64,000 nucleotides of DNA from Aestuariibaculum sediminum (GCF_014596945.1 NZ_JACVXB010000003.1:434001-498000), one strand, 5' to 3'; counted from the first letter of the stretch, positions 35,597 to 44,959 are shown. The notes: generated by a model not told the origin, from the sequence alone. Numbers and translations are program-made.

Positions 35597-37592
35597 CATT
35601 TAAATCCTTTTGTTTAATGGTTATGCTAATGTGCTTTTCCGGAGTATTGTTCCAACTTAACTGGGCTTTATTGCCATAACTGAGTTCCAGCAAATCGTAA
35701 ACCGATTGCAAGCCGTGACCACTAACCAATCCTTCTGGAAACTCAGGGCCGTTATCAGTTACTTTTATAATGATTTGATGATTTTCTTTTTTTATGGACA
35801 ATCCAATGCAAGCCTTTTTCTGAACTTTAGATGCGCCATGTTTTACGGCATTTTCAATTAAAGGTTGAATCAAAAATCTTGGTATTTGAAAACCTTTTAA
35901 ACGTTCGTCGCATTCAATTTTGAATTGAAGTCGGTCACCAAACCGAATTTGCTCCACTTCCAGATAATTATTAACCATTTCCAGTTCGTCTTTAATGGTG
36001 CTAAACTTTTCACCTTTTCGGTTTATGGTGTATTTAAATAAATCGGAAAGCGCCAATGCCATATGTTCGGTTTTTTCACCATCTACGGTTGCCAATCCGG
36101 CAATAGAGTTTAATGCATTGTATAAAAAATGCGGATTGATTTGCGAGTGTAACAATTTTACCTGTGCGTTTGCATTGAGTTCCCTTAACTTAGTTAACTC
36201 TAGATCTTTTTGTTTGACTAAGTTTTCTGAGAAGTGATTGAGGTAGATTAATAGTCCTCGGCCTAAGGCCAAAATAATGGTTAATATAAATGTTGGTAAA
36301 TAAAACTCTACAAAACCATCACTTACATCACCATCTAAACCCTTAATTATCAACACTATTCCAATTGGTATATTGAAAACCACTAACGTTAATATCACCT
36401 TGAAAATCAATTTCATGGTAAAAAATTCCATTTTATCAATCATGAACTTTTCAATGATTCTAAAAACTAACGCACTAAATAAGGCAAATAGAATTGTAAA
36501 AAGCCATACATATGCAAATTTTTCAAGTGAAGGTAAATCATTCCTAATTTGAGTTAAAGTATGTAAAATAACAACAACATCCACATAACATAAAAGTACA
36601 ACCGTTATGGGAATTAGATAGTCTAAATATTGGTATTTAAACTTGTCTTTTTTATAAAAACTAACATACATAAGAAAAATAAAAACCGAAAAAACTATGA
36701 TTGCAGCCCAAACTTTCTTAGCTGTAAAATCCTTATTTATAAAATTATTAGCATAACGCCATGTATATCTCGATTTCAAATAGTCTTTAAACTGTTTTAT
36801 AAAATCATCCTCATATAGCTTATTTAATAAAAATTTATCTTCTTCAGTAAATACAGCTGTTTCTGGTATATAAGACTGTCTATAAAAAACTCCTGTTATG
36901 TCGTTTTCTTTATATTCTGCATCATCATGAGGGTAAACATAACACAATGTTCTAAGCATCTCATATTTAATATACTTCTCTCTTTTCTCTTTTGGTAATT
37001 CGTCTTTTAAATTAAACCATACCATATTAGGAAAATAAATATAATGCTCCATTCTTAATGGATTTGTTCGCTCGATACTACTACCATCATCAAATACGGT
37101 TGTTATTCTTTCCCTATAATTTATCTTGTCATCATTATTACCTCCAAATCGTAATCGAACTGTAATTAAATTTAATTTGTTAAAAGGGATATTTTTTCCT
37201 AAAAACTCTTTGTTTCTGTTTTTAGATTTAAAACGTTCGACTCTGAAATCATCTAAAGACTTTCCTATATAATTAGAAAATATGTCTATTGTTCTGTTAG
37301 GAATTACAGAACGTAACTCTTCAATGACACCTCTCACAATTAGACTATCTTCTGCTGTAGCAGATTCTATGTCAAATAAAATGGGATAATGCTTATTTAG
37401 ATAATCTACCTTATAAACAAACTCTCCTTCTCCTTTTCCACTATACAAACGTTCTTTAATAAATTCCCAATTAGTATCTAATGTAGTATTCGATTTTCTA
37501 AACCTATATGGATCATTCCTTGATTTAGAATCTTTTAAAATAAAAACAGGAACAGCTATAAGTATAGCAAGTAATAGGATAAGTTTCTTCAT
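35589..37592 (-). CDS. LytS-type sensor histidine kinase with an exported sensor domain
   Basis: The 667-residue kinase begins with a signal/membrane segment (about 2-19), then an extracytoplasmic domain (about 25-285). Four or five membrane helices follow (about 292-460), a short coiled coil, the His_kinase domain with phosphoacceptor His in HSQINPHFLYNALNS (about 480-495), and an HATPase domain ending in DNGPEFPEGLVSGHGLQ. The sensor domain has LRTLCYVYPHDDAEYKEND and LLNKLYEDDF, which look to me like DUF2927, a metalloprotease-like fold, with its catalytic motif lost. It pairs with the LytTR regulator. Confidence 0.9.
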   Translation of the reverse strand: MKKLILLLAILIAVPVFILKDSKSRNDPYRFRKSNTTLDTNWEFIKERLYSGKGEGEFVYKVDYLNKHYPILFDIESATAEDSLIVRGVIEELRSVIPNRTIDIFSNYIGKSLDDFRVERFKSKNRNKEFLGKNIPFNKLNLITVRLRFGGNNDDKINYRERITTVFDDGSSIERTNPLRMEHYIYFPNMVWFNLKDELPKEKREKYIKYEMLRTLCYVYPHDDAEYKENDITGVFYRQSYIPETAVFTEEDKFLLNKLYEDDFIKQFKDYLKSRYTWRYANNFINKDFTAKKVWAAIIVFSVFIFLMYVSFYKKDKFKYQYLDYLIPITVVLLCYVDVVVILHTLTQIRNDLPSLEKFAYVWLFTILFALFSALVFRIIEKFMIDKMEFFTMKLIFKVILTLVVFNIPIGIVLIIKGLDGDVSDGFVEFYLPTFILTIILALGRGLLIYLNHFSENLVKQKDLELTKLRELNANAQVKLLHSQINPHFLYNALNSIAGLATVDGEKTEHMALALSDLFKYTINRKGEKFSTIKDELEMVNNYLEVEQIRFGDRLQFKIECDERLKGFQIPRFLIQPLIENAVKHGASKVQKKACIGLSIKKENHQIIIKVTDNGPEFPEGLVSGHGLQSVYDLLELSYGNKAQLSWNNTPEKHISITIKQKDLNDE

Positions 37593-37707
37593 GGTAGTAA
37601 ATTTAAATATTTCTGCATCAAAGAAAACTTACAGGTACAGAAATAAAAAGGATATTCGGGCGAACTGCAAATACGGTTATTAAACTGCATTTTCATTTAA
37701 AATATCC

Positions 37708-37715
37708 TATTTTTG
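37708..37715 (+). promoter_or_regulatory. -7 element of the O-methyltransferase gene
   Basis: TATTTTTG is an exact TAnnTTTG match, 25 bases before the ATG at 37741. Confidence 0.45.
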
Positions 37716-37740
37716 CAATCTGTTTTAAAAGCACACCCAT

Positions 37741-38382
37741 ATGTATTTTTTACCTGAAGATTTAGATGATTACGTCGTTGCACATTCTGAAAACGAACCG
37801 GAATTATTGCAACAGCTCACTCGTGAAACCTACCAAAAAATATTGCAACCCATTATGCTTAGCGGGCCTTACCAAGGTCGTGTACTAAGTATGATTTCAA
37901 AACTAGTTCGTCCTAGAAATATTTTAGAATTAGGCACATTTACAGGGTATGCCACGCTTTGTCTGGCAGAAGGCGTTCAAAATGATGGTGAAGTACATAC
38001 CATTGATGTTAATGAGGAATTGGTTGATTTTCAGCGTAAATATTTTGATAAATCGGCGTACGGCCATCAAATTTTTCAGCATTTAGGCAGTGCTATCGAT
38101 ATAATTCCGTCACTGAATAAAACTTTTGATTTGGTTTTTATTGATGCCGATAAGCCTAATTATGTGAATTACTTTCATTTGATTATCGATAAATTAAACC
38201 CGGGAGGCATCATCATTTCAGACAACGTCTTGTGGCATGGTAAAGTGGTTGAGCCTTTAGACCCAAAAGATCACTCAACTAAAATTGTACTGGAATACAA
38301 CACGCTTTTAAAAGAGGATCCAAGAATTGAAACCGTTTTATTACCCATTAGAGATGGGCTAACGATTAGTAGGAAAAAGTAA
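37741..38382 (+). CDS. Class I SAM-dependent O-methyltransferase
   Basis: The 213-residue enzyme fits the Methyltransf_3 (catechol/caffeoyl-CoA-type) family: LELGTFTGYATLCLAEG (SAM-binding motif I, about 66-82), HTIDVNEELVDFQRKYF, VFIDADKPNYVNYFH (metal-binding Asp, about 135-149) and GGIIISDNVLWHGKVV (second metal Asp and Asn). The metal-ligand Asp residues are present, so it should be a divalent-cation-dependent O-methyltransferase in the cytoplasm. The acceptor is unknown. It stands alone, convergent with the EEP-family gene 15 bases away. Confidence 0.9.
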   Translation: MYFLPEDLDDYVVAHSENEPELLQQLTRETYQKILQPIMLSGPYQGRVLSMISKLVRPRNILELGTFTGYATLCLAEGVQNDGEVHTIDVNEELVDFQRKYFDKSAYGHQIFQHLGSAIDIIPSLNKTFDLVFIDADKPNYVNYFHLIIDKLNPGGIIISDNVLWHGKVVEPLDPKDHSTKIVLEYNTLLKEDPRIETVLLPIRDGLTISRKK

Positions 38383-38397
38383 TAGTGAACACGTACC

Positions 38398-39477
38398 TTA
38401 TGGAGTATTAATACCTCTATCACCTGTTTCTTTTTTACCCTTTTTAATCATCCTGTTCATTTCAGTTTTTTCGGTAGTATCTATCGGTTCAATATCATTA
38501 TTTTTTAAAATTTCCTTGTTACTGGTTATTGAAAACCGGCAATATAATGGCAAATGATCCGAGCCTATATGTTTTAACGTTTTAAATGTATCGACCATAA
38601 TGTCGGGCGAATGAAAAATTTGATCTAAAGGAATTCTAAACCATTTGTATTTAGCGTGAAATGTTGTTACAAAACCACGTCCTTTTCGAACATCAATAAG
38701 TTGAGACGCCTTTTGAAACAATCGATTTGTATATCCCCATGTTACTTGATTAAAATCTCCCGAAACCACAACCGAACCTTCTAACTGCCTGATGCGTTTC
38801 GCTATGCTCATAAGTTCGCCGTCGCGTTCTTTGGATGTTGGTTCTTCTGTTGGACTTGGTGGTGGCGGATGTACTCCAAAAAAATGAAATCGATAACCTT
38901 CTTCAGTTTCTAAAAATGCTTCAATACTAGGGATATCTTCCGACACGAAGTAATTCGTTTTAATCTGTACTACTTTTAAATTCGTGTAAAAATGCATGCC
39001 GTAAGTATTGGAAAGCGGAATATTATGATGATTTGCGTAAAGCCTTTCAATGGGTTTCATACCATGCTCCCAGGCTTTATCAGTCTCCATAGTTAATAAA
39101 ATATCTGGGGCAACCTGATTTACCAAATCAATTAAACCGTTATAATTTTTATTAAACTGATACACATTAAAAGCAATTAAAGAAATAGGTTTTGATTTTT
39201 TCTGAAATGAAGGTTTATGCTTTTTATACAGCACGGTGTAAGGCAAAAAATGTGTGGTAAGGTAGCTATTTACTAAAATTAAAAGAATAATTAAAACGCT
39301 TACATAATGGGATTCCTTAAGCAAAAACATTCCAAAAAGAATCGTTACGCTAATTAAAACAAACAAATGAAATTTCATAAAATCAACACCTCTCACGAGC
39401 CAATGCTGATTTTTACTTAAAGGTAGTAAGGCAGCTACAATAAGGAGTATTGATATTATGTAGAAAAGGGTTTGCAT
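38398..39477 (-). CDS. Membrane-anchored endonuclease/exonuclease/phosphatase family protein
   Basis: The 359-residue protein has three N-terminal membrane helices (about 1-80), then an EEP domain (about 95-325): FNVYQFNKNY, LLTMETDKAWE (metal Glu), VVSGDFNQVTWGYTN (catalytic Asp/Asn) and HIGSDHLPLYCRF (catalytic Asp-His). The domain cleaves phosphodiester bonds in DNA, RNA, inositol phosphates or lipids. With the helices placing it at the membrane, a phospholipid or surface substrate is plausible, but this is not shown. A charged, disordered tail follows residue 330. Confidence 0.87.
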   Translation of the reverse strand: MQTLFYIISILLIVAALLPLSKNQHWLVRGVDFMKFHLFVLISVTILFGMFLLKESHYVSVLIILLILVNSYLTTHFLPYTVLYKKHKPSFQKKSKPISLIAFNVYQFNKNYNGLIDLVNQVAPDILLTMETDKAWEHGMKPIERLYANHHNIPLSNTYGMHFYTNLKVVQIKTNYFVSEDIPSIEAFLETEEGYRFHFFGVHPPPPSPTEEPTSKERDGELMSIAKRIRQLEGSVVVSGDFNQVTWGYTNRLFQKASQLIDVRKGRGFVTTFHAKYKWFRIPLDQIFHSPDIMVDTFKTLKHIGSDHLPLYCRFSITSNKEILKNNDIEPIDTTEKTEMNRMIKKGKKETGDRGINTP

Positions 39478-39659
39478 AAGTATTTCTTACCCTAATGTAA
39501 TATTTTATAGTAACAAAATAAACACAAATTAAAATTAAAGTTAGAATCCATGCAAAATGGAAATCCAAAATTTGAAAAATGGAAAATACCTTTTTAACAA
39601 AATCCAGAAAATTAATTGAATTTTTCGAAATTAGTGAAAGTAAAAAACGTTATTGGATG

Positions 39660-39947
39660 TTACTTTTGGCGCTTTACCGAACCAGCAAAATCTTCAACAT
39701 CATCTTTTACACTGTCTATTTCCTTTTTAATGTCGGAAACCATAGAAGTATCGATGCCACTATTTTCGGCGCCTTTGGTTATTTCGTGTTTAATATCGTT
39801 GGTTGCGTTTTTTATGGTACGCATTCCTTTACCTAAACCACGTGCAATTTCAGGAAGCTTATCGGCTCCAAAAACCATAATAGCAATAAATAAAATAAAT
39901 GCTATTTCTGCCCCGCTTATAAATAAAAATGTTGCTTGTTGTATCAC
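39660..39947 (-). CDS. tatA: Twin-arginine translocase TatA/E family subunit
   Basis: The 95-residue protein has one short N-terminal membrane helix (about 7-25), the hinge FGADKLPEIARGLGKGMR (about 26-43) and a charged amphipathic helix and tail, the plan of TatA. It forms the pore for folded, usually cofactor-bearing proteins with TatC. No tatC is adjacent. The start is GTG. A TATATTTG box on this strand (39952-39959) is only about 5 bases before the start, so transcription may begin at or within the start codon, giving a leaderless message. Confidence 0.93.
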   Translation of the reverse strand: MIQQATFLFISGAEIAFILFIAIMVFGADKLPEIARGLGKGMRTIKNATNDIKHEITKGAENSGIDTSMVSDIKKEIDSVKDDVEDFAGSVKRQK

Positions 39948-39951
39948 GTTA

Positions 39952-39959
39952 CAAATATA
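39952..39959 (-). promoter_or_regulatory. -7-like element immediately before tatA
   Basis: TATATTTG on the minus strand matches TAnnTTTG. Its 3' end is 4 bases from the GTG start. I see no TTG at -33 spacing. Confidence 0.35.
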
Positions 39960-40020
39960 GTGAGTTGTTTGGCAGATTAAAAAATATTATTGAGGTAAAA
40001 TATGTTAAGAGTTTCGTTAA

Positions 40021-40050
40021 AAAAAAACCAACGCGTTTGCGTTGGTTTTT
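40021..40050. terminator. Hairpin terminator after the M1 peptidase gene
   Basis: A 13-bp perfect stem (AAAAAACCAACGC at 40021-40033 with GCGTTGGTTTTTT at 40038-40050) has a GTTT loop. Confidence 0.9.
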
Positions 40051-40057
40051 TCTAAAT

Positions 40058-42364
40058 TTATGATTTAATCTTTTGTTTAAACTGATCAAATTCTGTTTTT
40101 ACTTCTTTTTTAGGCCATATATTGTTTGTTGTATCAACATCGGCTGTTTCTTCTTTAGGATCAATTTCGATACTTACAATTTCCTTATCAGAGGCAATAG
40201 CTTTACTTACTTCGTTATCATTAAGTCTCCAAATTTGAGCAGGATAAGTTACTGTTTCCGATGTGCCATCAGCATAGGTATATTTTGCAATAATTGGCAT
40301 AACTAAACCTCCTGGCTTTTCAAATGTGATATTATAAAAGTACTTTGGCTCTTTAATATTTTTACGTTCTTCTGGGGTAAAATTATCCATTAAGTACTCA
40401 TTTAAAGATGTAGAATTTTCAACAACAGTACCATCTCTTAAATCTTCAGAGTAGTCCTCACTGCCTTCTTCCACCATAAATACTAAAGGCACTAAATTAT
40501 TTACAGAACGTCCCGTTTTTGCTAAATAATCTTTTATGTATTTGTTAGGTTTAGATGATACAAAGTATTTTTTAACGTCTTTAATACCTATATCAACCCA
40601 ATCGGTGGTGTAAAACCATCCTCTCCAGTACCAATCCAAATCGAATGCCGAAGCATCTTCCATGGTTCTAAAGAAATCTTCTGGGGTCGGGTGTTTAAAC
40701 ATCCAACGCTGAGCGTACTCTCTAAAGGCATAATCAAACAATTCTGGCCCCATAACGGTTTCTCTCAAGATATTTAATGCCGTAGCTGGCTTACCGTAAG
40801 CATTGTTACCAAACTGATACACATTAATACCTTTACTCATAATAGGCGCAATGAAATTTTGGTCTCCCCCCATATAAGGTACAATCATTTTTGCAGGACC
40901 GCGATCCGATGGAAAATGGTCATGTCCTGGCGATAAGGCTTCTGGATATTTTTTACCAAAATCCTGTTCTGCCACATATTGAACAAACGTATTTAATCCT
41001 TCATCCATCCAAGTCCATTGACGCTCATCACTGTTTACGATCATTGGGAAGAAATTGTGTCCTACCTCATGGGTAATTACTCCCATCATGCCGTATTTTA
41101 CACGGTCGCTGTACGTACCATCTTCTTCAGGTCGTCCGTAGTTCCAACAAATCATAGGATACTCCATACCCTGCTCTTTAGCGTGTACCGAAATAGCTTT
41201 ATGATATGGATAGTCGAATGTCATTCTTGAATAAGATTCCAGAGTGCTTCCAACTACTTTTGTAGACCAATCGCCCCATAATGGGTTTCCTTCTTTAGCA
41301 TATAATGATACTGCCATAACATCACGATCTCCAATTTTCACGGCCATCATGTCCCAGATGTATTTTCTAGATGTAGCAAATGCGAAATCGCGAACATTTT
41401 CTGCTTTTAATTTCCATGTTTTTGTTTCCTCTGAAAACTGACTTTCTTTGGCTGTTGCTTCTTCTTGAGTAACAATAACCACAGGCTTATCGTATGATTT
41501 CTTTGCTTGCTCATAACGCTCCATCATTTTCTTAGAGAACACGTCTTTACGATTCATTAATCGCCCTGTACCATCTAAGATATGATCCGCTGGAACTGTA
41601 ATGTTAACTTCGTAATCTCCAAATGGTAAAGCAAATTCCTCACGTCCCCAGAATTGTGTATTCTGCCAGCCTTCAACGTCATTATAAACCGCCATTCTTG
41701 GAAAAAATTGCGCTATAATGTATGTTCTATTACCATCCTTTGGGAAGTACTCGTATCCTGAACGTCCGCGTCCATCAACATGGTCGTTTATATTGTACCA
41801 CCATTTTACATTGAACGAAAATTTATCACCTGATTTTAAAACTTCAGGTAATTCAATACGCATCATGGTTCTGTTAATCATATGTGGTAATGGATCTCCG
41901 CTTGTATCAGATACTTCTTCAATATTAAATCCACCATCAAAACGCTCTTTCATAAACGTTGATACAAACTGCGAAGGACGCATAACATCAGATACCCCAG
42001 AACCTTCGATAAGCGGTGTTTTTGAGTCTTTCGCTCTCATGTTCTGATCTAACTGCACCCATAGATATTTTAAATCATCTGGTGAATTATTGGTATAAGT
42101 TATCGTTTCATACCCCGAAATTTTTTGGTTTTTATCGTCTAATACGATATCCATTTTATAATCGGCTTGTTGTTGATAATATGCTTTCCCTGGTGCTCCA
42201 GATGCCGATCTGTACATATTAGGGGTTGAAAACTCATCATACAACTGTCTGAATTTATTAGTATTTGTATGACCTTTTTTAATATCCTGTTTTTCAACTT
42301 CTTGAGCAAATACTGTTGCTGAAATAAAAAGTACGGACAGTAAATAATACTTAATTTTTACCAT
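40058..42364 (-). CDS. Exported M1-family metallopeptidase
   Basis: The 768-residue protein has a signal peptide (about 1-20) and an M1 (aminopeptidase N-like) catalytic domain with the zinc motif ITHEVGHNFFP (HEVGH at about 430) and the third ligand Glu in WTWMDEGLNTFVQY. The place where M1 enzymes usually have GxMEN reads YPMICWNYGR, so the exopeptidase motif is changed. This resembles a Bacteroidota M1 branch of large exported peptidases. It probably digests peptides in the periplasm or at the surface. A DUF6702 gene follows upstream on the same strand. Confidence 0.9.
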   Translation of the reverse strand: MVKIKYYLLSVLFISATVFAQEVEKQDIKKGHTNTNKFRQLYDEFSTPNMYRSASGAPGKAYYQQQADYKMDIVLDDKNQKISGYETITYTNNSPDDLKYLWVQLDQNMRAKDSKTPLIEGSGVSDVMRPSQFVSTFMKERFDGGFNIEEVSDTSGDPLPHMINRTMMRIELPEVLKSGDKFSFNVKWWYNINDHVDGRGRSGYEYFPKDGNRTYIIAQFFPRMAVYNDVEGWQNTQFWGREEFALPFGDYEVNITVPADHILDGTGRLMNRKDVFSKKMMERYEQAKKSYDKPVVIVTQEEATAKESQFSEETKTWKLKAENVRDFAFATSRKYIWDMMAVKIGDRDVMAVSLYAKEGNPLWGDWSTKVVGSTLESYSRMTFDYPYHKAISVHAKEQGMEYPMICWNYGRPEEDGTYSDRVKYGMMGVITHEVGHNFFPMIVNSDERQWTWMDEGLNTFVQYVAEQDFGKKYPEALSPGHDHFPSDRGPAKMIVPYMGGDQNFIAPIMSKGINVYQFGNNAYGKPATALNILRETVMGPELFDYAFREYAQRWMFKHPTPEDFFRTMEDASAFDLDWYWRGWFYTTDWVDIGIKDVKKYFVSSKPNKYIKDYLAKTGRSVNNLVPLVFMVEEGSEDYSEDLRDGTVVENSTSLNEYLMDNFTPEERKNIKEPKYFYNITFEKPGGLVMPIIAKYTYADGTSETVTYPAQIWRLNDNEVSKAIASDKEIVSIEIDPKEETADVDTTNNIWPKKEVKTEFDQFKQKIKS

Positions 42365-42472
42365 TTGATTACTGTTAATTTTTAAATGAATTGGTCTTTT
42401 GATAACAAATCATTGACTTATTATCACAAAAAACGCCAAAACGTAGTAAATTATAAAATTTCAACCGATTAT

Positions 42473-42976
42473 TTAGTTAAACTTTAACAATACACTCGAC
42501 TTTTGTGGAAATAATATGACGCTTTTTTGTTTCGAATTTATTTTTGTTTTTACGATATTTTGTTGATCATTAAACACATCAAACAACAACTCGTTCTTAA
42601 TATCTATATTTTGTATTGATTTTACATGCTCAATTTCAAGATAACATTTAACAAGATCTACATCATAAGATTTACCGATAAAATTAAGCGTTGCAGGTTC
42701 ATCGTTAATTTTAATAACCAGTTTTTCTTTCAAATACTTTTCTACATAGGCATCAACCGAATTCGGTTCATCCTCTCCCGCAAGAGTAATATTTTTATCG
42801 TAACGCTCTCTTAACAATTTCTCAAAATCATCTATAAAAATTCTTGAAATTATTTGCACCGACTCTTTTTCCTCTACATATTCTATTTGTGTTACACTTA
42901 CATAATATTTGTGTAGTCCGGTAAAAGCGACGCACGTTAATACTAGTGCTAAGAGTGATAGTTTTAAACCTTTCAT
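42473..42976 (-). CDS. DUF6702 family exported protein
   Basis: The 167-residue protein has an N-terminal hydrophobic segment (about 5-23, ending near AFTGLHKYYVSVTQIEY) and a beta-rich domain with EKESVQIISRIFIDDFEKLL, typical of DUF6702 to my memory. The signal end is not clearly cleavable. Function unknown; in flavobacteria it is often next to an M1 peptidase gene, as here (108 bases upstream of it on the same strand), so a shared role at the envelope is possible. Confidence 0.8.
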   Translation of the reverse strand: MKGLKLSLLALVLTCVAFTGLHKYYVSVTQIEYVEEKESVQIISRIFIDDFEKLLRERYDKNITLAGEDEPNSVDAYVEKYLKEKLVIKINDEPATLNFIGKSYDVDLVKCYLEIEHVKSIQNIDIKNELLFDVFNDQQNIVKTKINSKQKSVILFPQKSSVLLKFN

Positions 42977-43036
42977 TTGCTATGTATTATAAATTGCGAA
43001 AGTACGTTTTTATATGAATTCAAAAAGTATTCCAAA

Positions 43037-43840
43037 TTAGTTTTTTGTTTCATTTCTATTTTCCAGGTACGCTCTGTATTTTGCTCTTAAAAATAGAAGT
43101 ATTTCAAAATCGGTTTGATTTTTACAAAGCTTGAGAAAATCGGGGTCATCAGCACAGAAATATAAAAATTCCATTCGGTAAGCCTCGTCAAGTGGGTTAG
43201 ATATAAAAAAATCTAATGCCAATCGGGATTTTATTTTTCGCATGAGTTTATCGCGTTCCTCGTGGTCCACGCGAGTTTTAAGCATTTTTGTTCTTCCTGT
43301 AATGGCGTTTAATAAAGGATCTAAAGAACCTCCTCCTAAAAGCATACCCGGTAGCATTCTAGGTTTAAAATCGCCAGCTTGACTTAGCCTTCGTTCACTT
43401 TGAGTTTTTATTCTTCCTGTATATCCGGGAATGCCAACATCGTAAAAATTAATAGGTGGTTTCCCTTCAACATTTTCTATATCCGAAAATAAATTTCCTG
43501 TCAACACCTTTCCTACCACAACTTCATCCAATTGATTAACCTTTTCGTCCAACAGCACCCTTAGCGCTTTAAACAGTATCAATTGATGGTCTACAACCAC
43601 TCGTTTTTCTAAATGTTGAACAGATGAAAACACAAGCGTATCTTTCAATTTGGCCTTAATTTTAAACTCGCCCTTAGCATTGGTTATAGCATAAATATTT
43701 TCGGTTTTATTAATAACATGAATATTTTCTACTTCCTCAAAACTCGTTACCACACCCGACAATTCTACTACCTGCGCATATCCAAAGTATGATAAAATCA
43801 AAAAATAAAAGCAAGCTAAATTTGAAAGTGTGGGCATCAA
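43037..43840 (-). CDS. Exported CarboxypepD_reg-like domain protein (copy A)
   Basis: The 267-residue protein starts with a signal peptide (about 1-22) followed by a carboxypeptidase-regulatory-like beta sandwich (about 25-105: VELSGVVTSFEEVENI, ITNAKGEFKIKAKLKDTLVFSS). The C-terminal half is helical and charged. In TonB receptors such a domain sits at the N-terminus; here it stands alone. Its gene is 85 bases downstream of a homologous one, with the same layout and a shared LDEVVVGKVLTGNL/LDEIIILPNKLSGNL stretch. The two are tandem paralogues of unknown function. Confidence 0.82.
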   Translation of the reverse strand: MMPTLSNLACFYFLILSYFGYAQVVELSGVVTSFEEVENIHVINKTENIYAITNAKGEFKIKAKLKDTLVFSSVQHLEKRVVVDHQLILFKALRVLLDEKVNQLDEVVVGKVLTGNLFSDIENVEGKPPINFYDVGIPGYTGRIKTQSERRLSQAGDFKPRMLPGMLLGGGSLDPLLNAITGRTKMLKTRVDHEERDKLMRKIKSRLALDFFISNPLDEAYRMEFLYFCADDPDFLKLCKNQTDFEILLFLRAKYRAYLENRNETKN

Positions 43841-43925
43841 TAATTTTTAAATTATAAATAACGCTCAGCAACTCTTAAATAAATTTAAAAACGAAGGTAA
43901 ACTTTTGTTAAAAAGATCTTTAACT

Positions 43926-44723
43926 CTATTTTGTCGCTAAAAACTCCACACTTTTATCATGCAAATGCTCTAAAAACTCCATTTCTTTGCCGTAGCTTAG
44001 TAAAGAATAATCGAAATCGCTGGCTTGGACATAATGAATAAATTCTTCCACGCGATGTTCAGGAATGTTAAAGTTATCGGTTAAAAAAGTCGAACTGAAA
44101 TAATATTTAACAGACTCAATAGGTACTTCCGGAATGCCTTTTTCTTCCTTCTCAGGAGTTTTTGAACGAAATAAAGGCAGTAATAACTGATCCACCACAT
44201 TTACAATATTTAAACCATTTACCATGGTAATGTGCTGGGTAGGGGTCGCAATGTTTTCTGCTGAAGATTTGTAATCACGCTCAAAACTAAACTCATCCTG
44301 ATGTTTAATTCCAAAATATAACGCATCCAATTTCGGAGAGAAGTTTTTAGTAGCCTCTATATCGGTTTTAAGATTGCCGGATAATTTATTAGGCAAAATA
44401 ATTATCTCATCTAGTTTGTTTATTTCTTCAATTAAAAAGATTTTCATTTTTAACGAAGACATAATAGCTTCATTCACTTGAAATTGCAAATTCTGAAATT
44501 GCAAAGCACTTACTTCAATAACATCATTTAAACGTACTTCTAAAGTAAACTCTCCTTTTTCATCGGAAATCACACCTTTATTCGAGGAGGCATTAAATAT
44601 GGTTATTCCGTAAACATCTGAACTTTCAACAATAATCTTACCTTGGACTTCAAGCCGTTTAAAATCCTGAGCTTGGACCGCATAATTTATTGCTACAAAG
44701 ACAAATAATAAGAGTTTTTTCAT
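43926..44723 (-). CDS. Exported CarboxypepD_reg-like domain protein (copy B)
   Basis: The 265-residue protein begins MKKLLLFVFVAINYAVQAQ (signal peptide) and has the same two-part plan as its neighbour: a beta-sandwich domain (about 22-100: IFNASSNKGVISDEKGEFTL) and a helical C-terminal half. An in-frame ATG 36 bases upstream would put a charged stretch before the signal, so I take the internal Met. The two copies are clearly diverged. No partner receptor is adjacent. Function unknown. Confidence 0.82.
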   Translation of the reverse strand: MKKLLLFVFVAINYAVQAQDFKRLEVQGKIIVESSDVYGITIFNASSNKGVISDEKGEFTLEVRLNDVIEVSALQFQNLQFQVNEAIMSSLKMKIFLIEEINKLDEIIILPNKLSGNLKTDIEATKNFSPKLDALYFGIKHQDEFSFERDYKSSAENIATPTQHITMVNGLNIVNVVDQLLLPLFRSKTPEKEEKGIPEVPIESVKYYFSSTFLTDNFNIPEHRVEEFIHYVQASDFDYSLLSYGKEMEFLEHLHDKSVEFLATK

Positions 44724-44871
44724 GACTTTAGATTTTTTCGGTTCATTAAGACAAAACATTAATTTTAAGGATAACGTTTAATCTCCTCCCATAACAGTAA
44801 AAACATTATGGTCTCTTAAAAATAATACTTTAGCATGAAACTTACTACGAAATCCAACAGAATATTTTATG

Positions 44872-44879
44872 TAGTTTTG
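44872..44879 (+). promoter_or_regulatory. Putative -7 element upstream of pepE
   Basis: TAGTTTTG matches TAnnTTTG in the intergenic region, about 80 bases before the pepE ATG. The leader would be longer than at the other genes here. Confidence 0.3.
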
Positions 44880-44959
44880 CCTAACATAACAAGGACACTC
44901 ACCCGACCGTTTTTATGTTAGTTACTTAAATTCCAAAGGTATTCCGATTCAATATAAAA

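Noticed and set aside
39579-39836. Open frame of 85 codons on the plus strand over tatA
   Set aside because: It lies mostly antisense to the well-supported tatA gene. Its translated sequence has no family signature and no promoter box was seen.
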